Below are positions 47,601-58,383 of a stretch of 64,000 nucleotides of DNA, piece by piece. The stretch comes from Beta vulgaris subsp. vulgaris. Lineage: Eukaryota; Streptophyta; Magnoliopsida; Caryophyllales; Amaranthaceae. The stretch lies in contig NC_079209.1 of NCBI RefSeq assembly GCF_026745355.1, positions 8,224,984-8,288,983 of the forward strand, written 5' to 3'. A program made the position numbers and the translations under genes. The notes beneath the pieces were generated by a model. It had not been told where the DNA came from, made no database searches, and saw only the letters and a list, made by a program, of their open reading frames with translations. Position 1 is the first letter of the stretch; every line of letters begins with the position of its first letter.

Positions 47601-48702
47601 GCATGCCTTTGGCCTAATTCAAGTGCTGAGTGTTCACGCTCATGCTTGAATGTGACTGTGAGTAGTAATTAAAATGATAAGATGATGGAGGAAATTTTAG
47701 ACTAGATGCATGATCACTTTCATGTGAGCTTGTTGTTCGGGGAAAAAAAAGGGAGTAGCTCTGGAAGATTTTAGGCGGAATTCGGGATCCAAATTTATGC
47801 TTGGCTAAGATATAATTTCACAATTTTGCTTCCCTTACATTATACACGCCACAGTGTCATAAAGTGCAACACGCTTCCGATTCATGTTCTTTTCAATACG
47901 CTTCGTTCTATTTTTTCGAAATCATATTACCATGTTATTTTACTGTATTGCTATATATTATGAATTATTTGCTATTGTGTGAAGGATCTAATTTGCACCC
48001 TTTTATGCTTGTCTAATACTCCCATTGTCCCTAAATAATGGGCTTGTGATCTTTTTAAATTGATATAAAGTTCCATAATATCCTTTACTTTTTTAGACAT
48101 TTACATCTCTATTTTACTAGTGTAGTCTCTCTTTTTTTGTCGAAATGTCAAGATATAGGGGAAAGTTCAAAGTCTCTACTTACTAAATTAGATCTTGGCT
48201 ATTATATTGGAGAAAGTGGTAGCATGTAATTCATGCTGGTAGTCTTGCGCTTAATTTAACTTGTGATCTGAAACATATTAATATAACTGATTATTTCTTG
48301 AATGGCAAACTTTTCCTTAATTTTTTTCTGCATCTGATATATGTATTTCTTAAAGTGTTTAATCTGATTTCCGCAATCCTCTCCACGCAGATCAAGTTTA
48401 TGGAAGGAGTTGTTGGTACTCCTCAGATAACTGACAGCTTAGTTCTACCTGAGAATGTCGAGTTTCTAGGACAAAAAATTGATCTTACACCATTGAAGGG
48501 TCTGTTCGACTCAGTACAAGACACCGCTTCATCAGTTGCAAAAACAATTTCTAGCCAACCGCCTTTGAAGTTTAACATTGCTCGAAATCCAGAGTCATGG
48601 TTGCTTACCACCTACCTTGATGAAGAGCTCCGTATCTCAAGGGGTGATGGAGGCAGTGTGTTTGTTTTCATAAAGGAAGAAAGTCTTCTCTTGCCTCCCT
48701 AA
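44641..48702 (+). CDS. FBN1: Plastid fibrillin (plastid-lipid-associated protein)
   Basis: Three exons: 44641-45065, 47302-47497, 48391-48702, with GT-AG introns and agreeing phases, giving 310 residues. Residues 1 to about 48 are Ser/Thr- and basic-rich without acidic residues until the DDEWGQ motif, as in a chloroplast transit peptide. The PAP/fibrillin domain starts near residue 84 and contains [84 protein letters not shown] and [20 protein letters not shown]. These match the FBN1/2 (PAP, CDSP34) group, which coats plastoglobules and chromoplast fibrils and is linked to stress and photoprotection. The length and intron positions are usual for this group. Intron 1 (2.2 kb) carries a MITE and a solo Harbinger-like TIR. 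The gene converges on the OVATE gene, about 0.9 kb away. Confidence 0.95.
45774..46086. mobile_element. Tourist-like MITE, 313 bp, in FBN1 intron 1
   Basis: Ends CGGCCCGTTTGATAGTCATT and, inverted, CGGTCCGTTTTAGTCATACA, with TA on both sides (45772-45773, 46087-46088). The interior GGGAATGA and TCATTACC words pair across the element. Confidence 0.6.
46925..47015. mobile_element. Solo Harbinger-like TIR fragment
   Basis: GTGTTCCGTTCAACCTATTT followed by CAAATAAGTTTCAATGAG and AATAAGTTCCAATAAG resembles the end and subterminal decamers of the Harbinger-like element at 37460-38983. No partner end is seen in the intron. Confidence 0.5.
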
Positions 48703-49274
48703 ACCAATCATAATTAATAAACAAATCTAAAGTAATTCCCCTTAATTAGTGTATGTATAATGTACTCTTGACGGGGTCTCATACTATAATGTCACAATAA
48801 TGCTACCACCAGTATCTGGGGCAAATGATTATACCGATGGCAATAAGGTTGCATTGCTACTTGTATATTGTAGCTCAGATTGAATTGCAGAGATTATGTA
48901 ATATGTTCTCAATGATGAAATACACTTAAGATTTAGTTAATACAGTACTTTGTTATTATGTGACCACGTTTAATTGTGAACTTTGTACCAATTGAGCTGA
49001 TAAATTGATCGATAAGTCTGTGGTGAACGATTATATTGAGCAAAGCTGCTTAACCATATAGGTTGAAAGTCGAGTTTGTTGTGCTTGGTACAAATTTTTG
49101 TTGCCCAGGAAGCTATTTAATTGTGGTTGTTTGAAGAGACAGGAAAACATTATTTGCTTGATACATGTACAGATCAGTACAAGACTTCCAACTTTGTACA
49201 TTATTTAAGAGCTAAACAAAACAGAGAATGCAAGTCCTTATGGAAACACTAGTCTGAATTTGCCTACCAACAGT

Positions 49275-49514
49275 TCAACAGCACAGCCAATTGCGACCAC
49301 ATCCTCCAAGCCGGTTGGTGTTTTGCGTGCAATTTGTCCTGACCACCACGGCTGCTGCATCGCATGAAGCCCTTAGACTTTTGCGTAAGTCCAGCTTAAA
49401 GCAAGAGGTATTAGATATCTCTAAGTTTGTATGGACTGCAGCAGAGCCGGTTGGTGTTACAAAATATACAATAACAACAACAATGACATAGGTAAAGAGG
49501 GATCTCCTTTTCAT
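49275..49514 (-). CDS. Hypothetical 79-residue reading frame
   Basis: A minus-strand frame starting MKRRSLFTYVIVVVIVYFVT, which has the shape of a signal peptide, with TGSAAVHT as a possible cleavage region. The rest holds six Cys, including a GGCGRNWLCC tail. It lies in the gap between the convergent fibrillin and OVATE genes. No family is recognised, and the opposite strand also has an open frame, so it may be chance or part of a UTR. Confidence 0.15.
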   Translation of the reverse strand: MKRRSLFTYVIVVVIVYFVTPTGSAAVHTNLEISNTSCFKLDLRKSLRASCDAAAVVVRTNCTQNTNRLGGCGRNWLCC

Positions 49515-49607
49515 TAATAATTAAACGAGACATTGTAATCCAATCTTCATGAAGATTTTACATCATTAAGTTGCCAATTGAAAATTATTGTTGTTTAGAA
49601 TTTCATC

Positions 49608-50159
49608 TCATCCATGGCATCTACAGCAAAAGAAAATATCAGTACAAACCTGGTAAAAAACCTCTAGTATAATCCCTCTGTACTCCACAGAATTCATTGA
49701 TATGTAGCATTTCAATATATACCGAAGATCTTTTGAGTCTTTTATACGATTTGCTAATATTACCTCAACCATGGACCGCCTAAAATCTTCCCTTGGATCA
49801 TCAGAAGATTTCTCCATAGCAAGCATTAAAAGTAACCTACTGTTGTTATTACTAATGCTACTATTATTACTAGTAGTAGCATGTTTTACTACCTTCATTT
49901 TTTGCTTCTTTTTTCTTGCTTCCATTAGTCTTCTTGCTTGATCTTCCTCGCTTTCCTTAATCATTTGATCTAATCGTTCTTGCACCAAGAAATGTGCTAG
50001 ACTCGAGATTGATGCATAACGGTGTGATAATCCCGAGCTTTCACTACCTTCTTCTGTTGATGTTCTGCAGTTACTGCAGCATAAAGACTTGCACCCTCCT
50101 GTGCTACTCTTGGACTTGTTCCTTCTCCTCTTCCTCTCTTGCATTATATTGGGAGACAT
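49608..50159 (-). CDS. OVATE family protein (transcriptional repressor)
   Basis: Intronless, 183 residues from the ATG at 50159. The OVATE (DUF623) domain is at residues ~113-178: MEKSSDDPREDFRRSMVEVI, then NRIKDSKDLRYILKCYISMN and YRGIILEVFYQVCTDIFFC. This matches the family's core of paired acidic/basic helices ending in an aromatic F.(D/E)(I/L)F. The N-terminus is basic (ERKRRRNKSKS), a likely nuclear localisation signal, followed by a Cys cluster CKSLCCSNC. A predicted helix with EERLDQMI-like character and a poly-Ser/Asn linker precede the domain. OVATE proteins repress transcription, partner TALE homeodomain proteins and affect organ shape. An in-frame second Met (residue 6) is an alternative start. 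It converges on FBN1. Confidence 0.9.
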   Translation of the reverse strand: MSPNIMQERKRRRNKSKSSTGGCKSLCCSNCRTSTEEGSESSGLSHRYASISSLAHFLVQERLDQMIKESEEDQARRLMEARKKKQKMKVVKHATTSNNSSISNNNSRLLLMLAMEKSSDDPREDFRRSMVEVILANRIKDSKDLRYILKCYISMNSVEYRGIILEVFYQVCTDIFFCCRCHG

Positions 50160-51220
50160 TATGCTTAAGATTGTAAGAAAATTATGATGTTTATTGCATA
50201 ATTAGTACCTAAACTGGAGAATAATCTGGCATGTGGGTCTGGCTAATTATTATGACTGTGTTCAGTTCTGATTCTAAGGATACTGAAGGATATCAGCAAG
50301 ACATATTGGAAACATTTGGTATTTTGATTTGGATATGATGAGTGTAGTATTAAAACGTGTAATTTGGGTATTATTAAAATAATTAAGTGATTATGATGTT
50401 TTGTTTACCTTTTACTGTAATGAAATGAACTTTTTTGCTGGAAATTTTTTGATCTAGTGCTACTAGAATAGGGGACCATGTTCTTAGAATTCATCTTAGT
50501 AGGTTAGTAATGCTGAATATGATGGTAAAGATCAGGTTTGATTTACTTTACATGTCATGCTTGTGTAGTTTAAAGTTTTTTTGGGTGGTTCAATACAAGT
50601 TGCTTGTGTACTAGCTATACCATATCCTAACTGTAGATATCAAGACATTTGCTTTAGGTATCTTTAATTATATTATTATTACTAGGATTGTCCATTGGAA
50701 AATACCACTCTAACTTATCCATGCGGATAGAAATGATCGTCGAGTTGGCAAGCTAAACAACACATTAAATCACATAATAAGTTATGTTGGTCGATAACTA
50801 GTTAGTTGATTAGGTCTAAAGATGAATATATTTTTGAATAACTGAATTGGGTTAGGACAAGGCTGATCACCGAGTGAACTCCAGATAAACTCCAGTCGAC
50901 TCAGCTTACTGACTACCTCTACTTCACATAAACAAAACATAATTTTTTAAAATTTGTGATCCATTCACATATGTTTGTAGATAATTATAACTTTGTGTGC
51001 TCGATATATACTAGATAGTAGATACACATTGAAATTGATTGCAAGTCATTCGTTATCCATCATAAAGATAAGCCTTGGTTTGGAATTAATTGCCACATTG
51101 TTCTACATTTGAATTTGAAATCACCATAACATCACTAAAATCTCTTTTATAATAGTTGTACCGTGACTATAATATCTGAAAGAGAGTAACAACTACTATT
51201 CTAGTCTCTTATCAATAGCT
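50160..51220 (-). promoter_or_regulatory. 5' flank of OVATE gene
   Basis: AT-rich sequence upstream of the OVATE gene with no other gene. I could not assign a clear TATA box or regulatory motif. Confidence 0.3.
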
Positions 51221-51222
51221 AA

Positions 51223-51487
51223 TTAGTTATTCGGTCTGGACTATGTCCCGGATAAAAAAAAAATTCATTTATTGATATAATACTTTATGATAATAACACT
51301 AAATACAACTTAGCCTAGTGATTAAAACTTTAGTATATGTACTTGAGGTCTTGGGATCAAACTCTATACTATGCAATTTCTTAGTTTTTTTTATTGTACA
51401 TGGATTACACGAATTAAAACTCCCTAAGAAGAGCGCCACGTGGCACAATTTCTTGTTTTCGCACGCCTTTTAATATATTTGTATAGA
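51223..51487 (-). mobile_element. Non-autonomous Helitron, 265 bp
   Basis: On the minus strand it begins TCTATACAAATATATTAAAA at 51487 (continuing GGCGTGCGAAA, shared for 31 bases with the element at 61253) and ends near GGGACATAGTCC, a short hairpin, then CTAA at 51223. It sits between A (51222) and T (51488). Confidence 0.65.
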
Positions 51488-51597
51488 TAATCTAGTCTCT
51501 TAGAGAGATGATAAGCTAATTTTGGATCAAAATATCCTCATTTTAAGTTCCTTAATTTGACCTATCTCGTGAAATTATAGTACATAAGTAACTTTTT

Positions 51598-52790
51598 CGG
51601 TTTTTTCACCAGGTACCCCTGTGGTTTTTAAAAATTCATGGGATACCCCTGGTTTTAAAAAAATGCACAAGGTACCCTTACTGTTTCACACAAATGTACA
51701 AATGCCCTTAATGACTAACGGTGTTAAGTTTCCGTTAGTCATATTTACCATTTTGCCATTGTTAATCCCCTAACCCTAAATCCTTAACCCTAACCCTAAC
51801 ACCCTACCACCCCCACCACCCCAGTCCCCTTCCCTCCCCACCCCAGCAGCCCCCACCCCCTAACCCCAACCCTAACGCCTCATATAACATCTCACACCCA
51901 CCGTAGCCGCTCTGCCCTCCCCTCACCCAGAACCCCTCTACCCTTCCCCCAACCCACAACCATTCTGCCCGCCCCCTCACCGCAAGTCGACCCAGGAACT
52001 CCTTCTTCTTCATTTCTTTTTCTCTCTCCTTCTTCTTCATTTCTTTTTTTTCATTTCAAAAACTGATTTCGAAAATGGTTTCGAAAATGGTTTTCGAAAA
52101 TGATTTCAAAATTGGTATTCGATAATGGTTTTCGCAAAAGGTTTTCGAAAAAGGTTTTCGAAAATAGTTTCGAAAATGGTTTTCGAAAATGTTTTGAAAA
52201 TGATTTTCAAAAATGTTTTCGAAAAAGGTTTTCGAAAATAGTTTTCGAAAATGATTACGAAAATGTTTTGGAAAATGATTTTTGAAAATGATTTCGAAAT
52301 TAATTTTCGAAAATGATTTTCGAAATCAGTTTTAGAGGAGGTGGTGGTTGTCGGTCTACAGGGAGATGGTGGTGGCTGCTGCTAGGGGAGGGGGATGTTG
52401 CCGGCGGTAAGGGTGGGGGAGAGGGGATGTTGTCGGCGATAGGGGTGGGGGAGGGAGATGTTGCCGGGGGTGGGGATGGGGGTGGGGGTATGCTGTCGAG
52501 GGTGGGGTGGGGGTGGAGGTGGGTTGGGTGGTGGGTTGGGTGGTGGTTGTGGGGTTAGGGTTTCAAGTTATGGGGTTAGGGTTTAGTTAGTTAATTAGGG
52601 CTTAATTAAGGTTTAATTAGGGTTTGAGGAGTTGATTAACCCTAATGAATAACGGAAACTTGACACCGTTAGTCATTAAGGGTATTTGGTGCATTTAACT
52701 TAAATAATAAGGGTACCTTGTGCATTTTTTTAAAATCAGGGGTACCCCATGAATTTTGAAAAACCACAGGGGTACTTGGTGAAAAAACCC
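51598..52790. mobile_element. Mutator-like element, 1,193 bp, 9-bp TSD
   Basis: Perfect 9-bp duplication TAACTTTTT (51589-51597, 52791-52799). The TIRs start GGTTTTTTCACCA(G/A)GTACC and pair for about 190 bp, with repeated GGTACCC...AAAATTCATGGG motifs. Inside the TIRs are CCCTAACCCTAA runs (51767-51802) and the inverted GGGTTAGGG (about 52550-52640). The centre has C-rich repeats, then GAAAATGGTTTTCGAAAATG minisatellite (52060-52330), then GGGGGAGG-rich sequence. No host gene fragment or transposase is recognised. Confidence 0.8.
52060..52330. repeat. Minisatellite GAAAATG(G/A)TTTTC
   Basis: About 18 imperfect units of 12-17 bp alternating GGTTTTCGAAAAT and GATTTCGAAAAT inside the Mutator-like element. 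The Phe/Asn/Lys frame is a repeat product. Region 52800-53860 beyond the element shows no gene. Confidence 0.85.
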
Positions 52791-54609
52791 TAACTTTTTT
52801 TTATGCAATTTCTTAATTTTTTTTGTGCGTTCTTGCATTAGATAACCAATTAAGAGTTAATAGATCTAATTCGCGGTTAATATGAAGATTAAGATATAAC
52901 CTAATCCTCAATGAAGATATTGAAACCCCAATTATGGATCAGATAGTAATATCTTGTGCTTTATCATTGGACTACAAACTTTTGGTAGGTCAGGTTAATC
53001 ACAAAAGAAAAGGAGGGAGGTTGCAGATTCAATGAAACAGGGCTTTTGCTTCTTGTTTTTGGAAACTTGAAACTAAGCACATGCATAAAAGTAATTGAAT
53101 TCAGCTACAAAATTTGTCAATGGCATAAATATCTAACTTTTGCTGGACAAGCCAGATTAAAGTACTACTAAAAATCCCAAAGGAGGGAAAGAAGGTGTTC
53201 AGATAATGAATTCCTTCATTAGATCCATTTAAGGCACGAATTAGGTGCAAATCCATTGACACAAGACTTCCCCTTTACTTTGGTGCAAACATATCTATTA
53301 TTTTTCCTCAAGCATGGTTTGTTAAGGGGAAGAAAAAGCACCCTAATTCAGGATAGTCTGGATCATGTTTGGCAATTAGTGGATAGCGGATTATATTAGC
53401 TAATATTTTGCTGATAACTTATTGTATTAGATGTTATGACTAACTTGAACGCATTAACTGTTTGTATGAAGGTGTTTGGTATAATCAATTATAATTTTTT
53501 TTATTGTTTAAATGTAATTTAAGGAACTTTAGGACATAATTTAATTTATTTCATTAAATTTAAACCTATAATGTCAAAAAGCTACTCCTTGCAATTTTTT
53601 CAAAAATAGCTTTTCATGTCCAATAAGCTATTTCATAACTCTCTTCACTGAACACTGGATTGTCTCGTGAAATCCTTTAATTTAATATGTGTTAAAAGAC
53701 TTAAAACCTCTAATTTTACCCCAAACGTCATTTTACCAAACAAGACCTTGGTAATTGCAGGTAAGGCTATAAGTGCATGCTTGAAAGTTCGTGAAAAAGT
53801 AAAGGCAATTCTGGAATATTTAGGACAATATTGTATATACTTTTCTATAATCGTCAAATAGTAAAATTGGCATCAATACCCTAAACTAGAGCACAGGTGC
53901 ACCAAACACCCCTAACTAAGACTTATAGTCAAAACACCCCAGAGTATGGACCCGGGAGCACTTCGTCCCATAACATAAGATAGGTGACCAAAATTCTAAT
54001 TGTCGACAGGAGATTCTTAATATATTATTATTATTTTCCATTTCCCCTCCCCTTTTTATTTTTCTTTTTTACCCATTCTCATTTTCTCTCTGCTCTTCTC
54101 ACGCCTGTTTGTGAGGAAGCTACAACTTTGATCCCTTTCCATCTTTGTTTTCATGTCTCCATCATCTTAAGCCAGAGTAATTGCTCTCTTCGTATCTTTA
54201 CCTCAAGCTCCCCTTCTTGATTTATCACCAACCTATACCAATTGAGCTAAAAAACTATGCATTTCCTTGCTCACCAAATTAAACAGGAAACAAATTCCTG
54301 ATACTCAAACCCTTCCCATTCTCTCTTGTGTGCGACTCTCTCTCCCTCTCTCTCTTCTGGGTTGCTTCGTTCATCGGCGCTGCTATCCTCGCTGGAAGTG
54401 TCTTAGTTGCGTGGAGTTGCGGTACGGTTGTGATGTTGATGTTGTTGTCGGCAATTTAGGTGTGTCACCAACATTACTGCTATGCACGCTCTCTCTCTCC
54501 TCTATGTGTGTTGTTGGTGCTGCCGCTGCTGTTCATATGCTGGTGGTAGTTGCTGGCAGTGTTGTCGCCCTTCTTTTCTCCGTGCCTTTTTTCGGTTTAA
54601 GTAAAAAAT

Positions 54610-55580
54610 GTTATTTCACCAGATACCCCCGAGTTTTCAAAAAATTCACTAAGTACCCCCATGTTTTCAAAATTCACCAGGTACCCCTAAGTTTCAAACT
54701 AATACACTTAGATATCCTTAATGACTAACAACGTTAACCGTTGTTAGTCTTAACCCCAATTAACCCATAAATCAACCCTAATTAACCTAATTAAATACTA
54801 ATTAACCTAATTAAACCCTAAAACCTAACTAACCCTAACCTAACTTCTAAACCTAAACCTAACCCTAACCCACCTCCCCACCCTCCTACCACCCCTACAA
54901 CCCCCACCCCAGCAGCCCCTCCCCCTCCCCCACCCCCCGCAGCCCCGTCGCGAGCCCAAAACCCCATCCTTCCCCTACCCGTCGTCGCGAGCCCAAAACC
55001 CCATCCTTCCCCTACCCGTCGTCGCGGTCCCAAAACCCCCAACCCCTAGTCGCGAGCCCAGAACCCCACCCTCCCCCTACCCTCCGTCGCGAGCAGCTTC
55101 TCCGGGTTACTCAGCGAGACCTTGTTTGCAATTAAATTCACCAGGAGATGTCGAAAATGGAAAGGAAGTGGTGTTGTGGCAAGAGAAGGCGTAGGAGGAG
55201 GGGGGTTGTTCCGAAATCGAGGGTGGGGGCAATGGTGGGGGAGGGTTGGGGGAACTGGGTTTGGACTGCGGCCGCACGAGGTGGGGCTAGGGTGAAGGAG
55301 GCTTGAGGGGTGGTGGGAGGGTGGGGAAGGGGTGGTTAGGGTAAGGTTTAGGGGTTAGGCTTAGGATAAGGGTAAGGGTTAGAATTAGGTTTAGAATTAG
55401 AGGTTAATTAGGATTGAAACCAGAAAATTAGGATTAATGACTAATGACAGTTAACGTCGTTAGTCATTAAGGGTATTTGGGTGTATTTACATAAAACTAA
55501 GGGGTACGTGGTGAATTTTGAAAACATGGAGGGTACCAGGTGAATTTTTTGAAAACTTGAGGGTATTTGGTGATAAAACC
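54610..55580. mobile_element. Nested Mutator-like element, 971 bp
   Basis: Flanks gtaaaaaat (54601-54609) and gtaaaaaaa (55581-55589) match at 8 of 9. The TIRs contain TTTCACCAGATACCCCCGAG on the left and TTATCACCAAATACCCTCAA as reverse complement on the right, each followed by two more AAAATTCACCA-type copies. Same class as 51598-52790, including CCTAACCCTAACC runs inside the left TIR and inverted GGGTTAG runs inside the right. Confidence 0.75.
54945..55085. repeat. ~42-bp GC-rich tandem repeat
   Basis: Three to four units containing GTCGCGAGCCCAAAACCCC then ATCCTTCCCCTACC, inside the nested Mutator-like element. Confidence 0.85.
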
Positions 55581-55809
55581 GTAAAAAAAATTAGGGTAAA
55601 AAAGTTGAGAATAAGAAAAGGGGGAAAGTGGAAAATAATAATAAAAAATTAAGAATCTTCCGGCATCGGAGAGAAATTCCGCCACCTACATGATTTATGG
55701 TACAGAGTGCACCCAAGTCCGTACTTTGAGGAGTTGTTCTATAAGTTTTAGTTGCGAATGTTTGGTGCACCCGCTATAATTCGCGGTATTGAGGCCAATT
55801 TTACCTAAT

Positions 55810-56680
55810 AAAATCGAACCAAAAGTTATTCGTGATTTATACTCCGCATGAAATAGCTTCATCTGAGTATATTTCAGCTACCTAAATAAATGATGGTGGA
55901 CTCTACACAAAATGAAGTTATGACTCTTTCAAAAAAAAAAAAATGAAGTAATGAAAATATCCCAATAATCATTTCACGAAATTTTAGCTAACTATTAAAA
56001 TAGTCATACTTTTAAATTTGGAAATAACATTGTTACTTTGTTAGTTGCATAATCAAGCTAATCTGATAAAATGAGACAGCAGCTTTTAGGAATATGTGTT
56101 TTATGTGTTCTTAATTCCCTGCATTATGGACAGCCAAAAAGAGGAGAATGATTAAAAAGCCTTTTGTTTTTTCTTTTTGATAAAGTTATAATATGTAGAA
56201 TTGTAGGCTTTCAGTCTACAGCAAAAGAAGCACCAAAACATGCAAGTACAAAGTATCAAGCATGTGAAGTGATTAGTATTGCTCTGATATCCCTCCTTTA
56301 TTGTTTGATTTGGTTCCCTAAGTGAACATCATTTCTCCATAGTAATTTATAAACAATACTATCAGATTTATCACTACCATTTGCGCAAGCTAGACTGTTC
56401 TCAATTAGGTACTCTCTTTGTTGCAACAGATGGTTTTAGGCATATATTTTTAGGGGAGATATATAACAAATGAAGAGTAAAAAAGTGTATGAGTGAGTTC
56501 AGAACCTAACTTCAAAGAAATACGGTGATATTAGTTTAGCAAATATATACTACTTCCCTTTCTTTTTAATCTACATCCTTTGTACTTTGACACTATTCGC
56601 ATATTTGATTTTGACAATCATTTGTGATTTAAACACAAGTTAAACAATAATCATGTGAGGTTTTATTAGATTTGTCTATA
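55810..56680. other. Intergenic sequence, no feature seen
   Basis: AT-rich sequence without a recognisable gene or complete element. Confidence 0.45.
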
Positions 56681-56686
56681 CATATA

Positions 56687-58136
56687 CTTTCTCTATTTTT
56701 TTAGTTGCACTATTTGATTTTTGCACATTTTTTAAGAAAAAAGAAGAGAAAAAGGAAACTAGCCTACACCCTTTCCCATCTAATTAGTTCTCTAGATAAA
56801 GTTGAGGGTTCACAGATAAGATAGCATCATAATCAATCTTTGCCAAAAATAGAAATAGTGCAACTAAAACATAATACTCAAAAAAGGCAAATGGTGCAAC
56901 AAAAAGAACATATTTAATACTAGCCTTTTGTGCACGCGATGCGTGCGATAATATTTTTAGGCCTAATACTAAGTAGTAAAGAAACTGAAAATGCAAGTTA
57001 GTATTTAAGTTCACCTCCATTTTGTGAATAAGATTCTTCCATGTTCTTTTTATGTTGTTATTCATTTTGTGATTTGAATAGTTTTTTTTTCTCAAGTCTT
57101 ATATGCGCATGTTCTTTTATAATAAGTATGATGTTACTAAATATCGTCATGTTCTTTTTTTTGGTTTTATTCATTTTTGTAATTTATAATAGTTTTTGAT
57201 ATGGATTTCAGTAATTTCTCTATGATCCCAAAATTGTAACCGAAAAGTATAATACAATTTCAGTTTTTTTTTCCTTGTCTAACTTCTAAATTCTGATTTC
57301 ACAAATTAATATTTAAGAATTTTTCATCATTTTAATTTTTCTCCTTTTCTAAATGTTCACACTTTGAGTTTTAATTATATTTGAAAGGAATTTTAAGTTT
57401 TTAATACACAATTTGATTTCGCATGAAATGGGCATTTTTATTTTTTTTTCTTTTCTTAATTTGAACACTTTGAGTTTCAATTATAGGTGAAATGAAATTT
57501 CAAATCTTGCATACACAATCTGATTTCGCATGAAATGGTTTTCGCAAATTAATGTAATTTTTTTTTTTTCTGAAAATGAATTTTTGCAAAAGTTGTTCGC
57601 AAAAAGGTTTGATATTGATTTGTTTTTCAAATTTAATTTTTAGTTTTTGTAAAGTTTCCTGATCATTTGAGTGGTTTGCGTGATTTTTATAATGTGATTT
57701 TCTCAATTCAATGAGTGATTTATAAAGTTTCCTCATATAAGTGATTTCTGAGTGATTGTTGAAAATTAATTTCCGGTGGCTTTGTTTGACCCCCATTTTG
57801 GTATTGAGATTCCTTTTGTAATTTAGAAAGGGAAGGGGGGTAAAATAGTCAGTTCAAAAGAGGACACCGTTACTCCCCCCTTCCCTTATGTAATAGAGAT
57901 ATTTCAAATATCAATTTTTTTACTAGTAGATATTAATAGTAAAAGTTATTTAATATATTCGCATATTTTTTTACTTGTTCGTAATTAAAGATATTAATAG
58001 TAGAAGTTATTTGTTGACATACTTGACAATTGGCAAGCATGAAAAGCATAATGTGTGATTAAAAAAAACAAGGCAGTGTGTTGCAACCAAATTAAGCTAA
58101 CATTTGTATGTAGCAACTAAATTGAGACGGATAGAG
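56687..58136. mobile_element. Stowaway MITE split by a Helitron
   Basis: Left end CTTTCTCTATTTTTTTAGTT followed by GCAC; right end inverted CTCTATCCGTCTCAATTTAG followed by TTGC; TA at 56685-56686 and 58137-58138. The Helitron at 56920-57899 accounts for most of its length. Confidence 0.55.
56920..57899 (-). mobile_element. Non-autonomous Helitron, 980 bp
   Basis: On the minus strand it starts TCTCTATTACATAAGGGAAG at 57899 and ends with a hairpin (GCACGCATCGCGTGC) plus AAAAGGCTAG at 56920, between A (56919) and T (57900). It shares its 5' end and GGTGTCC word with 12286-12921. The interior is T-rich with repeated TTTGATTTCGCATGAAATGG units (57413-57432 and 57520-57539). Confidence 0.7.
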
Positions 58137-58383
58137 TAGCATCAAACCATAGTGTAAACTATGCTTAAAAAGAAGCTTTGTTTTGAGAGGGTCGCAACTC
58201 GCTAAAATATTTACATGGTTACATGCTATATACTTCACTTTAGTTGGTAAAATTATGCAAGATTGTATATGAATAACAACTTGCAAAGCTATTTGCTCAC
58301 TGAAGTAGATATTTTTTGTTTCGAATTTAGAACTTAAACAACCCTCCAATATACGTAATGTCTTCATGTAGCACATAGTAATT

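Larger units (their letters stand above)
53861..55804. mobile_element. Outer TIR element split by a second one
   Basis: Inverted ends start GTAAAATTGGC(A/C)TCAATACC and continue GTGCACCAAACA and AGATTCTTAATNTNTTATTA. No convincing duplication is seen. A nested long-TIR element occupies 54610-55580. Another copy of its right end lies alone at about 58878-58998. Between 54100 and 54600 there is C/T-rich sequence with a frame of no recognised family. Confidence 0.65.

Noticed and set aside
49291..49491. 66-residue plus frame downstream of fibrillin
   Set aside because: No motif; overlaps the weak minus-strand candidate and probably neither is coding.
54267..54728. 153-residue plus frame with Cys/Val/Leu-rich sequence
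   Set aside because: It runs from C/T-rich DNA into the TIR of the nested Mutator-like element; no motif or splice support.
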